Of a DNA stretch of 64,000 nucleotides, positions 17,578 through 27,240 are shown in pieces. Numbering within the stretch: position 1 is the first letter of the stretch; each line of letters starts with the position of its first letter. The notes below the pieces were generated by a model. That model did not search any database and was not told the DNA's origin. It was given only the letters and a program-made list of their open reading frames with translations. Origin of the DNA: Allobosea sp. Root381 (GTDB taxonomy: Bacteria; Pseudomonadota; Alphaproteobacteria; Rhizobiales; Beijerinckiaceae); the NCBI RefSeq assembly GCF_001429395.1, contig NZ_LMJT01000043.1:115477-179476 (forward strand), read 5' to 3'. A program made the translations under genes and the position numbers.

Positions 17578-17634
17578 GGTTCTGGCGGAAATCCTGGAAG
17601 CGCTCGGAAAGCAGCGTTGCTCCTGCAGCCCGAG

Positions 17635-20406
17635 CTATTCCGCCGCCGTGCTCAGTTCCTCGGCCGGCGAAGCCCTGACGGCGCAGAACTTGAACTCCGG
17701 GATCTTGCCGTAAGGGTCGAGCGCCGGATTGGTGAGGAGGTTGGCGGCGGCTTCTGCATAGCAGAACGGCAGGAACACCATGTTCTGCGGCACGTCGCGA
17801 TCCGAGCGCACCTTGACCGCGACGGCGCCGCGGCGGGTCTCCAGCCGGACGAAGCCGCCGGGTGCGATGCCGAGGCGCCCGAGATCGCGCGGCGACATCA
17901 GCGCCACGGCTTCAGGCTCCAGATCGTCGAGCACGCCGGCACGCCGCGTCATCGAGCCGGTATGCCAGTGCTCGAGCACGCGGCCCGTCGAGAGCACCAT
18001 CGGATATTCGGTGTCCGGCAATTCGTCCGGCGGCACGATGTTGGCCGGCACGATCTTCGCCCGCCCGCTCTCGGTCGGGAAGCCCTGCGCGAAGATGATC
18101 TCGTTGCCGGGCTGGTCCGGCCCATCGACCGGATAGGTCACCGCCCCTTCCCGCTCCAGCCGCTCCCAGGTGATGTTGCGGAAGGACGGCATCACCAGCG
18201 CCATCTCGGCGAAGACATCGGCCGGGCCGGCATAGTCCCAGCCGCAGCCCATGCGGTTGGCGACCTCCTGGATGATCCACCAGTCCTGCCTGGCGTCTCC
18301 CGGCGGGCGCAGCACCTGGCGGGCCATCTGCACGCGCCGGTCGGTGTTGGTGAAGGTGCCGACCTTCTCGGCGAAGGCCGAAGCCGGCAGCACGACATCG
18401 GCGTGGAAGGCGGTCTCGGTCAGGAACAGGTCCTGCACGACGAGATGGTCGAGCATCGCCAGCGCCTCGCGGGCATGGTTGAGGTCCGGGTCGGACATCG
18501 CCGGATTCTCGCCCTCGATATACATGCCGCTGATCTCACCGGCATGGATCGCGTTCATGATCTCGACGACGGTCAGGCCCTTCTTCGGATCGAGCGACTG
18601 GCCCCAGAGGTCCTCGAAGATCGCGCGAACCTCGGCCTTCTCGACCGATTGATAATCGGGATAGACCATCGGGATTAGGCCGGCATCGGAGGCGCCCTGC
18701 ACATTGTTCTGCCCGCGTAGCGGGTGCAGCCCCGTGCCCGGCCGGCCGACCTGCCCGGTGACCATGGCGAGCGCGATCAGGCAACGGGCATTGTCGGTGC
18801 CGTGGATGTGCTGGCTGATGCCCATACCCCAGAAGATGATCGAGGCGCGCGAGCGGGCGTAAGCGCGCGCGACCTCCTTCAGCGTCTCAGCCGGGATGCC
18901 GCAGACCGCCGCCATCTTCTCGGGCGGGAAGGCCTGGATGTTCTCCCTCAGCCGCTCGAAGCCTTCGGTGTAGCCGGCGATGTACTGTTCGTCGGTAAGG
19001 CCCTCGGTGATGATGGTGTGCAGCATCGCGTTCAGCATGGCGACGTCGCTGCCGGGCTTGAAGGCGAGATGCTGCCAGGCATGGCGCGACAGCGACTGCC
19101 GCCGCGGATCCATGACAACGAGCTTCGCGCCCTTCTTCGTCGCGTTCTTGATGAAGGTCGCGGCAACCGGATGGTTCACGGTCGGATTGGCGCCGATGAC
19201 GATGATGACCTCGGCATCGAGAGCGGCCGAGAAGGGCGCGGTGACGGCGCCGGAATTGACGCCTTCCATCAGCGCCGCCACGGAGGAGGCGTGACAGAGC
19301 CTGGTGCAGTGGTCGACATTGTTCGAGCCGAAGCCGGTGCGCACCAGCTTCTGGAAGAGATAAGCCTCCTCGTTGGAGCCCTTGGCCGAGCCGAAGCCGG
19401 CGAGCGCCTTGCGACCCTTCCCGTCGCGGATTCGGTTCAGCCCCGAAGCCGCCAGATCGAGCGCCTCCTCCCACGACGCCTCGCGGAAATGCGTCCAGGG
19501 GTTGGCCGGATCGACCTGGTCCTGCGCATCCTTCGGCATGTTCGGCAGCCGGATCAGCGGCTTGGTCAGCCGATGCGGATGGTGGATGTAGTCGAAGCCG
19601 AAGCGCCCCTTGACGCAGAGCCGGTTGTGGTTGGCCGGGCCGTCGCGCCCCTCGGCATAGACGATCGCCTCGTCCTTGACGTTGTAGGTGACCTGGCAGC
19701 CGACGCCGCAATAGGGGCAGAGCGAATCGACCCTGCGGTCCGGCCAGACGGTGCGCGTCTGCTCCGCGTCGAGGAAGACCGAGGGCATCAGCGCGCCGGT
19801 CGGACAGGCCTGGACGCACTCGCCGCAGGCGACGCAGGTCGATTGGCCCATCGGGTCGTCGAAATCGAAGACGATCTTGGCCTGGGCATTGCGATAGGCC
19901 ATGCCGATGACGTCGTTGACCTGGACCTCGCGGCAGGCGCGCACGCATAGGCCGCACTGGATGCAGGCGTCGAGATTGACGCTCATCGCGGTGTGGCTGA
20001 CATCCGAGGCCCAACGCTGCGCGGTTGGGAAACGGCTCTCGATGACGCCGGTCTTGTCCGCCCAACCCCAGAATTTCGAGGTCGGGTCATGCGAGGTCGC
20101 GCGCGCCGGCTGGTCGGCGACGAGCAGTTCCATCACCATCTTGCGCGCCTTCTCGGCCCGCTCAGTCGCGGTATGGACCTTCATGCCGACGCTCGGCTTG
20201 CGCATGCAGGAGGCGGCGAGCACCCGTTCGCCCTCGATCTCGACCATGCAGGCGCGGCAATTGCCATCGGCTCGATAATCGGGCTCCGGTGAGTAGCAGA
20301 GATGCGGGATCTCGGTGCCGAGCCGCTGCGCCACCTGCCAGATCGTCTCGCCGGCCTGAGCCTCGACGCGCTCGCCGTTCAGTTCGAAGCTGATGCCCTG
20401 GGTCAT
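17635..20406 (-). CDS. NAD-linked formate dehydrogenase alpha subunit (molybdenum or tungsten)
   Basis: A 923-residue catalytic subunit that oxidises formate to CO2 at a pterin cofactor. The start at 20406 overlaps the beta-subunit stop by ATGA; the longer frame to 20604 only shadows the beta gene. Residues 1-80 are a [2Fe-2S] domain (C37, C50, C53, C67), then two [4Fe-4S] ferredoxin motifs (C148-C158 and C191-C201) and a fourth cluster at C230/C233/C237/C264. Next comes the bis-MGD oxidoreductase domain with the active-site pair C371-H372 (TRLCHASS), a Cys form rather than selenocysteine, and a C-terminal dinucleotide-binding domain. The layout matches Methylobacterium Fdh1A/FdsA. No fdsC or fdsD is present here. 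Confidence 0.95.
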   Translation of the reverse strand: MTQGISFELNGERVEAQAGETIWQVAQRLGTEIPHLCYSPEPDYRADGNCRACMVEIEGERVLAASCMRKPSVGMKVHTATERAEKARKMVMELLVADQPARATSHDPTSKFWGWADKTGVIESRFPTAQRWASDVSHTAMSVNLDACIQCGLCVRACREVQVNDVIGMAYRNAQAKIVFDFDDPMGQSTCVACGECVQACPTGALMPSVFLDAEQTRTVWPDRRVDSLCPYCGVGCQVTYNVKDEAIVYAEGRDGPANHNRLCVKGRFGFDYIHHPHRLTKPLIRLPNMPKDAQDQVDPANPWTHFREASWEEALDLAASGLNRIRDGKGRKALAGFGSAKGSNEEAYLFQKLVRTGFGSNNVDHCTRLCHASSVAALMEGVNSGAVTAPFSAALDAEVIIVIGANPTVNHPVAATFIKNATKKGAKLVVMDPRRQSLSRHAWQHLAFKPGSDVAMLNAMLHTIITEGLTDEQYIAGYTEGFERLRENIQAFPPEKMAAVCGIPAETLKEVARAYARSRASIIFWGMGISQHIHGTDNARCLIALAMVTGQVGRPGTGLHPLRGQNNVQGASDAGLIPMVYPDYQSVEKAEVRAIFEDLWGQSLDPKKGLTVVEIMNAIHAGEISGMYIEGENPAMSDPDLNHAREALAMLDHLVVQDLFLTETAFHADVVLPASAFAEKVGTFTNTDRRVQMARQVLRPPGDARQDWWIIQEVANRMGCGWDYAGPADVFAEMALVMPSFRNITWERLEREGAVTYPVDGPDQPGNEIIFAQGFPTESGRAKIVPANIVPPDELPDTEYPMVLSTGRVLEHWHTGSMTRRAGVLDDLEPEAVALMSPRDLGRLGIAPGGFVRLETRRGAVAVKVRSDRDVPQNMVFLPFCYAEAAANLLTNPALDPYGKIPEFKFCAVRASPAEELSTAAE

Positions 20407-22124
20407 TCGGCGGCATCCCTCGTCATGAATTCCTCGGGGAAGTAACGCATCACGCAGGTCAAAGGGTTCGCCGCCGCCTGCCCGAGGCCGCAGATCGAGG
20501 CGTCGCGCATCGCCTGCGAGAGCTCGCCGAGCAATTCGCGGTTCCAGACCGGCCGCTGCATCAGCATCACCGCCTTCTGCGTGCCAACGCGGCAGGGCGT
20601 GCATTGCCCGCAGCTCTCGTCTTCGAAGAAGCGCATCAGGTTGAGCGCGGCGCCGCGCATGTCGTCCTGGTCCGACAGCACCACGACCGCAGCCGAACCG
20701 ATGAAGCAGCCATGCTTCTCCAGCGTGCCGAAATCGAGCGGGATGTCGTCCATCGCGGCCGGCAGGATGCCGCCGGAGGCTCCGCCCGGCAGATAGGCAC
20801 GGAAGCGGTGGCCCTCCTGCATGCCGCCGCAGAACTCCTCGATCAGTTCGCGGATGGTGACGCCGGCAGGGGCGAGCTTGACGCCGGGGCTCTTGACCCG
20901 GCCGGACACCGAATAGCTGCGCAGGCCGGTGCGGCCGTTACGACCCTGCGAGCTCCACCAGCCGGTGCCTTTCTCGACGATGTCGCGAATCCAGTAGAGC
21001 GTCTCGATATTGTTGATCAGCGTCGGCTGGCCGAAGAGCCCGACCTGGAAGGGGAAAGGCGGCTTGTGCCGCGGCAGCCCGCGCTTGCCCTCGAGGCTTT
21101 CGAGCAGCGAGGATTCCTCGCCGCAGATATAGGCTCCGGCACCGCGGCGCAGATGGATCGTAGGGCCCCCCGACGGCAGCTTGGCGAGTTCGCGCGTCAG
21201 GATCTCGCGCGCCAGCGGATATTCGTCGCGCAGATAGATGTAGACGTCGCTCGCCTCGACGACATGGGCGCCGACCAGCGTACCCTCGAGGAAACGATGC
21301 GGATCGGTGTTGAGATAGTGCCGGTCCTTGAAGGTGCCGGGCTCGCCCTCGTCGCCATTGACCGCCATCAGCCGCGGGCCGGGCTCGCCGCGCACGGCGC
21401 GCCATTTGCGCCCCGTCGGAAAACCGGCGCCGCCGAGCCCGCGCAGGCCGGAATCGTCGAGTAAGGAGAGGATCGAATCGATGCTGCGCTCGCCCGAGCG
21501 CAGGCTGTCGAGCAGCGCATAGCCGCCCCCGGTGCGATAGGCGTCGTAGTCGATGTAATCGGCCATGTGCGGGTGGGTGTCACCCGCCTCGATCGCGGCC
21601 AGCACGCCCTGAGTCGTCGCGGCATGGATGAAATGATGGCCGACCTCCGCCACCGGCGCCTGGTCGCAAAGCCCGACGCAGGGCGCGCGAACGACCCGGA
21701 CCGAAGGCCCGACGGCGCTGGTCAGGCTTTCGAGCAGGTCTTCCGCCCCGAACATCGCGCAGGTCAGGCTGTCGCAGACGCGCACGGTCAGCGGCGGCAG
21801 GTCGGGCTCGCCCTCCTTCACGATGTCGAAATGGGCGTAGAAGGTCGCGGTCTCGAAGACCTCCGCGAAGGACAGCTTCATCTCGTCGGCCAGCGCCGCC
21901 AGATGCGCCGCCGAAATCTGGTGCCAGCGGTCCTGGATCAGGTGGAGATGCTCGATCAGCAGGTCGCGCCGTCGCGGGCGGTCGCCGAGCAGTTCCGCGA
22001 TCTCCTGCAGCGCGCGCGGCTCGATCTGCCGCCCCTTAGGCGTCGAGCGCGCCCGCTTCCGGCCGAGGCCGGGATGCTCGAAGGCGTGGACGTTGTGACT
22101 CTGCTGATCGTGCGGCCCACTCAT
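20403..22124 (-). CDS. Formate dehydrogenase beta subunit, NuoE-NuoF (FdsG-FdsB) fusion
   Basis: A 573-residue protein that passes electrons from the alpha subunit to NAD+. I took the ATG at 22124, preceded by GGAGAGGGAG. Residues about 25-170 are NuoE/FdsG-like with a [2Fe-2S] set (VCDSLTC, then PCVGLC). Residues about 215-570 are NuoF/FdsB-like with the FMN loop GLGGAGFPTGRKW, the NADH-site segment GAGAYICGEESSLLESLEG and a [4Fe-4S] motif CGQCTPCRVG with a distal Cys in ICGLG. The gamma-beta fusion is the form seen in Methylobacterium FDH1. First gene of the minus-strand unit; operator copy C lies 112 bases upstream. Confidence 0.95.
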   Translation of the reverse strand: MSGPHDQQSHNVHAFEHPGLGRKRARSTPKGRQIEPRALQEIAELLGDRPRRRDLLIEHLHLIQDRWHQISAAHLAALADEMKLSFAEVFETATFYAHFDIVKEGEPDLPPLTVRVCDSLTCAMFGAEDLLESLTSAVGPSVRVVRAPCVGLCDQAPVAEVGHHFIHAATTQGVLAAIEAGDTHPHMADYIDYDAYRTGGGYALLDSLRSGERSIDSILSLLDDSGLRGLGGAGFPTGRKWRAVRGEPGPRLMAVNGDEGEPGTFKDRHYLNTDPHRFLEGTLVGAHVVEASDVYIYLRDEYPLAREILTRELAKLPSGGPTIHLRRGAGAYICGEESSLLESLEGKRGLPRHKPPFPFQVGLFGQPTLINNIETLYWIRDIVEKGTGWWSSQGRNGRTGLRSYSVSGRVKSPGVKLAPAGVTIRELIEEFCGGMQEGHRFRAYLPGGASGGILPAAMDDIPLDFGTLEKHGCFIGSAAVVVLSDQDDMRGAALNLMRFFEDESCGQCTPCRVGTQKAVMLMQRPVWNRELLGELSQAMRDASICGLGQAAANPLTCVMRYFPEEFMTRDAAE

Positions 22125-22236
22125 CGACGGTAGCGTCTCCCTCTCCGGAACGTTTCGGTCCCGTCTGCCCCGTGCCGTTATCCCGACACTTGCGGCGAAA
22201 CCGAACGATATCCGAAAGATTCCAAGGTGCCAACAC

Positions 22237-22255
22237 GTGGCATGCATAATGCCAG
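22237..22255. promoter_or_regulatory. Regulon operator, copy C (before formate dehydrogenase)
   Basis: GTGGCAT-GCATA-ATGCCAG, same 7-5-7 layout as the other copies. It lies in the 324-base gap between the divergent formate dehydrogenase and acyl-CoA synthetase units, which has no gene. Confidence 0.8.
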
Positions 22256-22343
22256 AAGCTTCGGAGAGGCCGCGATTCCCGCCGGCAGCTCGCCAGCAAG
22301 ATGTTCTGCCGTCCTTCGTCCACCCTCTTGACAGTCACGCGAA

Positions 22344-22362
22344 TTGGCATGCCAAATACCAA
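22344..22362. promoter_or_regulatory. Regulon operator, copy D (before acyl-CoA synthetase operon)
   Basis: TTGGCAT-GCCAA-ATACCAA, 86 bases before the synthetase start. A TTGACA hexamer at 22328-22333 sits 10 bases upstream, so the operator would cover the spacer or -10 region of a promoter reading rightwards, a position suited to repression. Confidence 0.8.
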
Positions 22363-22448
22363 ACAAGGCCTGCGAGCGAATGCGCCGGGTACACGGCACA
22401 GCGCGACGACGGATCAACAAAAGAAATTTCCACGGGAGGAAATGCATC

Positions 22449-24626
22449 ATGGTGACCCAGGCAGCTCTCAAAGTTAAACCGCGCGAGACGGCAAACGATC
22501 AGGCAACGGTCCGCAAGGTCCTCGACGGGGTGAAGGCCGATGGCCGCACCGGCCTGACGGCCCCGGAGGCCAAGCTGGTCTGCGACGCCTATGACATCCC
22601 GCTGCCCAAGGAAGGCCTCGCCAAATCAGCCGACGAGGCCGCCAAGCTCGCGGGCGGCATGGGCTATCCCGTCGTCATGAAGATCGTGTCGGCCGACATC
22701 CTGCACAAGACCGATGCCGGCGGCGTGATCGTCGGCGTGAAGAGCGATGCGGAGGCCCGCGCCGCCCATGACAAGATCCTGGCCAATGCCAAGACCTACA
22801 AGGCCGACGCCAAGGTCGAGGGCATCCAGGTGCAGCAGATGCTGCCTTCCGGCGCGACCGAGACGCTGGTCGGCGCGATCACCGACCCCTCCTTCGGCAA
22901 GCTCGTCGCCTTCGGCCTCGGCGGCATCCTCGTCGAGGTGCTCAAGGACCTGACCTTCCGCCTCGCGCCGGTGAACGAGGCGCAGGCGCTCGACATGATC
23001 GGCTCGATCAAGGCCAAGGAGATGCTCGACGGCGTGCGTGGCGGCGAGCCGGTCGACCGGGACGCGCTGGCCGCGATCCTGGTCCAGGTCTCGGCACTGC
23101 TCGAGGATTTCCCCGAGATCGAGGAGCTCGACCTCAATCCTGTCTTCGCGACGAAATCCGGCGCGACGGCGGTCGATGCCCGCATCGTCTGCAATTTCGA
23201 GGCACGCGTCGAACGCTTCCGCCCGGACCAGGACGCCATCGTCACGGCGATGAACCGAATCTTCCATCCGAAGGCCGTGGCCGTGATCGGCGCCTCGAAC
23301 GAGGCCGGCAAGATCGGCAATTCGGTGATGAAGAACCTGATCAATGGCGGCTACAAGGGCACGATCGTGCCCGTGCATCCCAAGGCCGACACGATCGAGG
23401 GCATCAAGGCCTACAAGTCGATCCTCGACTATGACGGCGTGGTCGATGTCGCGGTCTTCGCCGTGCCAGCCAAGCTCTGCAACGGCGCCATGGACGAGGT
23501 CGGCCGCAAGGGCGTGCCCGGCGCGGTGATGATCCCCTCCGGCTTTGCCGAATCCGGCGAACCGGAGCTGCAGGACGAGCTGCTGGCGACGGCCCGCAAG
23601 CACAATGTCCGGATCATGGGGCCGAACATCTACGGCTTCTACTATACGCCGGAGAACCTCTGCGCGACCTTCTGCACGGCCTTCGACGTCAAGGGCAAGG
23701 CGGCCCTGTCCTCGCAGTCCGGCGGCGTCGGCATGTCGATCATCGGCTTCGCCCGCTCGACCAAGATGGGCGTCTCCTCGATCGTCGGCCTCGGCAACAA
23801 ATCGGACCTCGACGAGGACGACCTGCTGACCTTCTTCGAGCAGGACCCGAACACCTCGGTCATCGCGATGCATTGCGAGGATCTGAAGGATGGCCGCGCC
23901 TTCTCCGAGGTCGCAAGCCGCGTCTCGAAGAAGAAGCCGGTGATCGTGCTCAAGGCCGGCCGCACCGCCTATGGCGCCAAGGCCGCGGCTTCCCATACCG
24001 GCGCGCTCGCCGGCAACGACAAGATCTATGACGACATCCTCAAGGCGTCCGGCGTCATCCGCGCGCCCTCGCTGCGCGGCATGCTCGAATATGCCCGCGG
24101 CGTGCAGGTCCTGCCGGCGCCGAAAGGCGAGAACGTGCTGATCATCACCGGCGCCGGTGGTTCCGGCGTGCTGCTCTCGGACGCCTGCTTCGACAACGGC
24201 TTGACCCTGATGAAGATGCCGGACGACCTCGACGCGGCCTTCCGCAAGTTCATCCCGCCCTTCGGCGCGGCCGGCAACCCGGTCGACATCACCGGCGGCG
24301 AGCCGCCGCTGACCTACCAGAACACGGTCCGCCTCGGCCTCAACGACGAGCGCATCCACGCTCTAATCCTCGGCTACTGGCACACGATCGTGACGCCACC
24401 GCTGGTCTTCGCCGACAAGATGATCGAGGTCGTAACGGAGGCGCGGGCCAAGGGCATCGACAAGCCGATCGTCGCCTCGCTGGTCGGCGACGTCGAGGTC
24501 GAGAAGGCCTGCGAGAAGCTCTACGACCACGGCATCGTGGCCTATCCGTACACCACGGAGACGCCGGTCGAAGTGCTCGGCGCCAAGTACAAATGGGCGC
24601 GTGCCGCCGGCCTGATCAAGGGCTGA
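22449..24626 (+). CDS. NDP-forming acyl-CoA synthetase, fused beta-alpha type
   Basis: A 725-residue enzyme of the acetate-CoA ligase (ADP-forming) superfamily, which makes an acyl-CoA from acid, CoA and ATP via phospho-His. GGGAGGA precedes the ATG at 22449. Residues about 20-255 are the ATP-grasp (beta-like) part (YPVVMKIVSADILHKTDAGGV); about 265-400 the CoA-binding Rossmann domain (VAVIGASNEAGKIGNSV); about 410-725 the two ligase CoA-type domains with the phosphorylated His in AASHTGALAG (H516). The order beta-then-alpha and the substrate-site loop GPNIYGFYY (usually GPNCLG) are notable. Its operon and operator point to a role in oxalate or formate activation; the substrate is unproven. 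Confidence 0.9.
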   Translation: MVTQAALKVKPRETANDQATVRKVLDGVKADGRTGLTAPEAKLVCDAYDIPLPKEGLAKSADEAAKLAGGMGYPVVMKIVSADILHKTDAGGVIVGVKSDAEARAAHDKILANAKTYKADAKVEGIQVQQMLPSGATETLVGAITDPSFGKLVAFGLGGILVEVLKDLTFRLAPVNEAQALDMIGSIKAKEMLDGVRGGEPVDRDALAAILVQVSALLEDFPEIEELDLNPVFATKSGATAVDARIVCNFEARVERFRPDQDAIVTAMNRIFHPKAVAVIGASNEAGKIGNSVMKNLINGGYKGTIVPVHPKADTIEGIKAYKSILDYDGVVDVAVFAVPAKLCNGAMDEVGRKGVPGAVMIPSGFAESGEPELQDELLATARKHNVRIMGPNIYGFYYTPENLCATFCTAFDVKGKAALSSQSGGVGMSIIGFARSTKMGVSSIVGLGNKSDLDEDDLLTFFEQDPNTSVIAMHCEDLKDGRAFSEVASRVSKKKPVIVLKAGRTAYGAKAAASHTGALAGNDKIYDDILKASGVIRAPSLRGMLEYARGVQVLPAPKGENVLIITGAGGSGVLLSDACFDNGLTLMKMPDDLDAAFRKFIPPFGAAGNPVDITGGEPPLTYQNTVRLGLNDERIHALILGYWHTIVTPPLVFADKMIEVVTEARAKGIDKPIVASLVGDVEVEKACEKLYDHGIVAYPYTTETPVEVLGAKYKWARAAGLIKG

Positions 24627-24696
24627 GCGAGACATCCCGACCCTGCCGACGCCGGAATGCTATCCCGCGTCGGAGGCTGCACGCAGCGCGTGACCA

Positions 24697-24723
24697 CCGT
24701 TCCCTGCCCTTGGCAGGGAACGG
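24697..24723 (+). other. Strong hairpin between synthetase and sucC-like genes
   Basis: CCGTTCCCTGCC (24697-24708) pairs perfectly with GGCAGGGAACGG (24712-24723) across a three-base loop. No T-run follows, so it is not a classic terminator. It lies in the 199-base gap inside the operon and could protect mRNA ends or adjust expression of the downstream ligase. Confidence 0.7.
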
Positions 24724-24825
24724 CTTTCCCGACATCGTTGAAGCCTTGCATTCCGACTGGCCGGCGCCGCGGAACGGCCCGGTCGCTCTCCCCGAACCCG
24801 AGGGAGATCGCCAAGAGAGGCCGCC

Positions 24826-26022
24826 ATGAATATCCATGAATACCAGGCGAAGGGGCTGCTCAGGGAATTCGGCGTTCCCGTCCCGGACGGCTTCCCCGTG
24901 CTCTCGGCAGGGGATGCGGAGGCAGCCGCCAAGCAGCTGCGCGGGCCGGTCTGGGTGGTGAAATCCCAGATCCATGCCGGCGGCCGCGGCAAAGGCAGCT
25001 TCAAGGAGCCGGAAGCCGGCGAGAAGGGCGGCGTGCGTCTGGCGAAATCGGCCGACGAGGCGAAGGCCTTCGTGCAGCAGATGCTCGGCCGCACGCTGGT
25101 CACCGTCCAGACCGGCCCGGCCGGCAAGCAGGTCAACCGCCTCTATATCGAGGACGGCTCGCTGATCGACCGCGAATTCTATCTCTCGATGCTGGTCGAC
25201 CGCGATACCTCGCGCATCGCCTTCGTCATATCGACCGAGGGCGGCATGGACATCGAGGCCGTCGCCCATGACACGCCGGACAAGATCAAGACCTTCTCGG
25301 TCGATCCCGCGACCGGCATCATGCCTTTGCACGGCCGCACCGTCGCCGAGGCGCTGGGGTTGACCGGCGACCTCGCCAAGCAGGCCGAGGACCTGACGGC
25401 GAAGCTCTATGCCGCCTTCATTGCCAAGGACATGGCGATGCTCGAGATCAACCCGCTGATCGTGACCAAGGACGGCAGGCTGCGTTGCCTCGACGCCAAG
25501 ATCTCCTTCGACGACAACGCGATCTACCGGCATCCGGACGTCTACAAGCTGCGCGACGAGACGGAAGAAGACGCCAAGGAGATCGAGGCCTCCAAATATG
25601 ATCTCGCCTATATCGCGCTCGACGGCACGATCGGCTGCATGGTCAACGGCGCCGGGCTTGCGATGGCGACGCTCGACATCATCCAGCTCTACGGCGAAAG
25701 CCCGGCCAACTTCCTCGATGTCGGCGGCGGCGCCAGCGAGGAGAAGGTGACGGCGGCTTTCAAGATCATCACCGCCGATCCGAACGTGAAAGGCATCCTG
25801 GTCAATATCTTCGGCGGCATCATGAAGTGCGACGTCATCGCGCGCGGCGTCATCGCCGCGGTGAAGACGGTGGGGCTGGAAGTGCCGCTCGTCGTCCGGC
25901 TGGAGGGCACGAATGTCGAGGAGGGCAAGGCGATCATCCGCTCCTCCGGACTCAACGTCATCCCGGCCGACGATCTCGACGACGCCGCGCAGAAGATCGT
26001 CGCCGCCGTGCGGAAAGGTTGA
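24826..26022 (+). CDS. SucC/MtkA-type CoA ligase beta subunit
   Basis: A 398-residue ATP-grasp subunit with the canonical SucC start MNIHEYQAKGLLREFGVPVP, the nucleotide loop KSQIHAGGRGKGSF and the C-terminal GVNIFGGI-like segment VNIFGGIMKCDVIARG. With the next gene it would make succinyl-CoA or malyl-CoA (or another dicarboxyl-CoA) from the acid, CoA and ATP/GTP. Sequence style is close to ordinary succinate-CoA ligase, but the place (oxalate region, no mdh or sucAB beside it) suggests a duplicate recruited for oxalate, glyoxylate or malate metabolism. Confidence 0.9.
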   Translation: MNIHEYQAKGLLREFGVPVPDGFPVLSAGDAEAAAKQLRGPVWVVKSQIHAGGRGKGSFKEPEAGEKGGVRLAKSADEAKAFVQQMLGRTLVTVQTGPAGKQVNRLYIEDGSLIDREFYLSMLVDRDTSRIAFVISTEGGMDIEAVAHDTPDKIKTFSVDPATGIMPLHGRTVAEALGLTGDLAKQAEDLTAKLYAAFIAKDMAMLEINPLIVTKDGRLRCLDAKISFDDNAIYRHPDVYKLRDETEEDAKEIEASKYDLAYIALDGTIGCMVNGAGLAMATLDIIQLYGESPANFLDVGGGASEEKVTAAFKIITADPNVKGILVNIFGGIMKCDVIARGVIAAVKTVGLEVPLVVRLEGTNVEEGKAIIRSSGLNVIPADDLDDAAQKIVAAVRKG

Positions 26023-26144
26023 GGGCGGGGCGAATTCCCCGATCTCTCACCGTGAGAACCAAGGAGACGAAGCGAAAGACCGTTCCGATCTGCGGGGCGC
26101 AGAAGCAGTCAGCGAAGAACCAATAATCATAAGAGGGGAAACGC

Positions 26145-27074
26145 ATGGGCATTCTGATCGACAGGAACACCAGGGTCATCTGCCAGGGCTTCACCGGGCG
26201 TAACGGCACCTTTCATTCCGAGCAGGCGATCGCCTACGGCACCCGCATGGTCGGTGGCGTCGCGCCCGGCAAGGGCGGCCAGAGCCATCTCGACCTGCCG
26301 GTGTTCAACACTGTCGCCGAGGCCAAGGCCAGGACCGGCGCCAACGCATCCGTGGTCTATGTGCCGCCGCCGGGCGCGGCCGATGCGATCTGCGAAGCGA
26401 TCGACGCCGAAATCCCGCTGATCGTCTGCATCACCGAAGGCATCCCGGTGATGGACATGGTCAAGGTCAAGCGCATGCTCAGCGGCTCGAAATCGCGGCT
26501 GATCGGGCCCAACTGCCCCGGCATCGTCACGGCCGGCGAGAGCAAGATCGGCATCATGCCGGCGAACATCTTCCGCAAGGGCTCGGTTGGCATCGTCTCG
26601 CGCTCGGGCACACTGACCTATGAGGCGGTGTTTCAGACCTCGCTCGAAGGGCTCGGCCAGACCACGGCCGTCGGCATCGGCGGCGACCCGGTCAAGGGCA
26701 CCGAATTCATCGACATGCTCGAGCTTTTCCTGGCCGACCCGGCAACCGAATCGATCGTGATGATCGGCGAGATCGGCGGTTCGGCCGAGGAGGACGCGGC
26801 GCAGTTCATCAGGGACGAGGCGAGGCGCGGACGCTGCAAGCCGATGGTCGGCTTCATCGCCGGCCGCACGGCACCTCCCGGCCGCCGCATGGGCCATGCG
26901 GGCGCGATCATCTCCGGCGGCAAGGGCGGTGCCGAAGACAAGATCGCAGCGATGGAAGCGGCCGGCATCAAGGTCTCGCCCTCGCCGGCGCGCCTCGGCA
27001 AGACGCTGGTGGAACTGCTCAACGGCGAAGTCGGCGTCCAGAAGCGCTGCGCCGAAATCGAATGGTCCTTCTGA
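26145..27074 (+). CDS. SucD/MtkB-type CoA ligase alpha subunit
   Basis: A 309-residue alpha subunit with CoA-binding N-terminus (RNTRVICQGFTGRNGTFHSEQAI), the GPNCPG substrate loop (121-126) and the phosphorylated His H251 in RRMGHAGAI. It is about 15 residues longer at the C-terminus than standard SucD (ending VQKRCAEIEWSF). It pairs with the beta subunit 122 bases upstream. The last gene of the operon led by the acyl-CoA synthetase; a terminator follows. Confidence 0.9.
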   Translation: MGILIDRNTRVICQGFTGRNGTFHSEQAIAYGTRMVGGVAPGKGGQSHLDLPVFNTVAEAKARTGANASVVYVPPPGAADAICEAIDAEIPLIVCITEGIPVMDMVKVKRMLSGSKSRLIGPNCPGIVTAGESKIGIMPANIFRKGSVGIVSRSGTLTYEAVFQTSLEGLGQTTAVGIGGDPVKGTEFIDMLELFLADPATESIVMIGEIGGSAEEDAAQFIRDEARRGRCKPMVGFIAGRTAPPGRRMGHAGAIISGGKGGAEDKIAAMEAAGIKVSPSPARLGKTLVELLNGEVGVQKRCAEIEWSF

Positions 27075-27141
27075 TTCCCACTGCCGCATTTTGAGCCATA
27101 TCCGGTCGGCATACTGGCGGATACGATCTCCTCCCCCCTGA

Positions 27142-27178
27142 CGGCCCCGCGACGAACTGGTCACGGGGCCGCTTTTTT
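27142..27178 (+). terminator. Rho-independent terminator after the SucD-type gene
   Basis: CGGCCCCG (27142-27149) pairs with CGGGGCCG (27164-27171), followed by C and six T (27173-27178). It closes the synthetase-sucC-sucD unit. Confidence 0.88.
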
Positions 27179-27240
27179 GGGCCGTAGCCAAGGAAGCGGG
27201 TTTCACCTCCCGCATGGACGTGGCGCCGCACCGGCGCTTG

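Noticed and set aside
20407..20604. Extension of the formate dehydrogenase alpha subunit to 989 residues
   Set aside because: The added codons lie wholly inside the beta-subunit gene in another frame; the ATGA overlap start gives a normal [2Fe-2S] N-terminus.
22626..24359. A 577-codon antisense frame opposite the acyl-CoA synthetase
   Set aside because: Shadow frame of repetitive Asp/Arg/Val composition.
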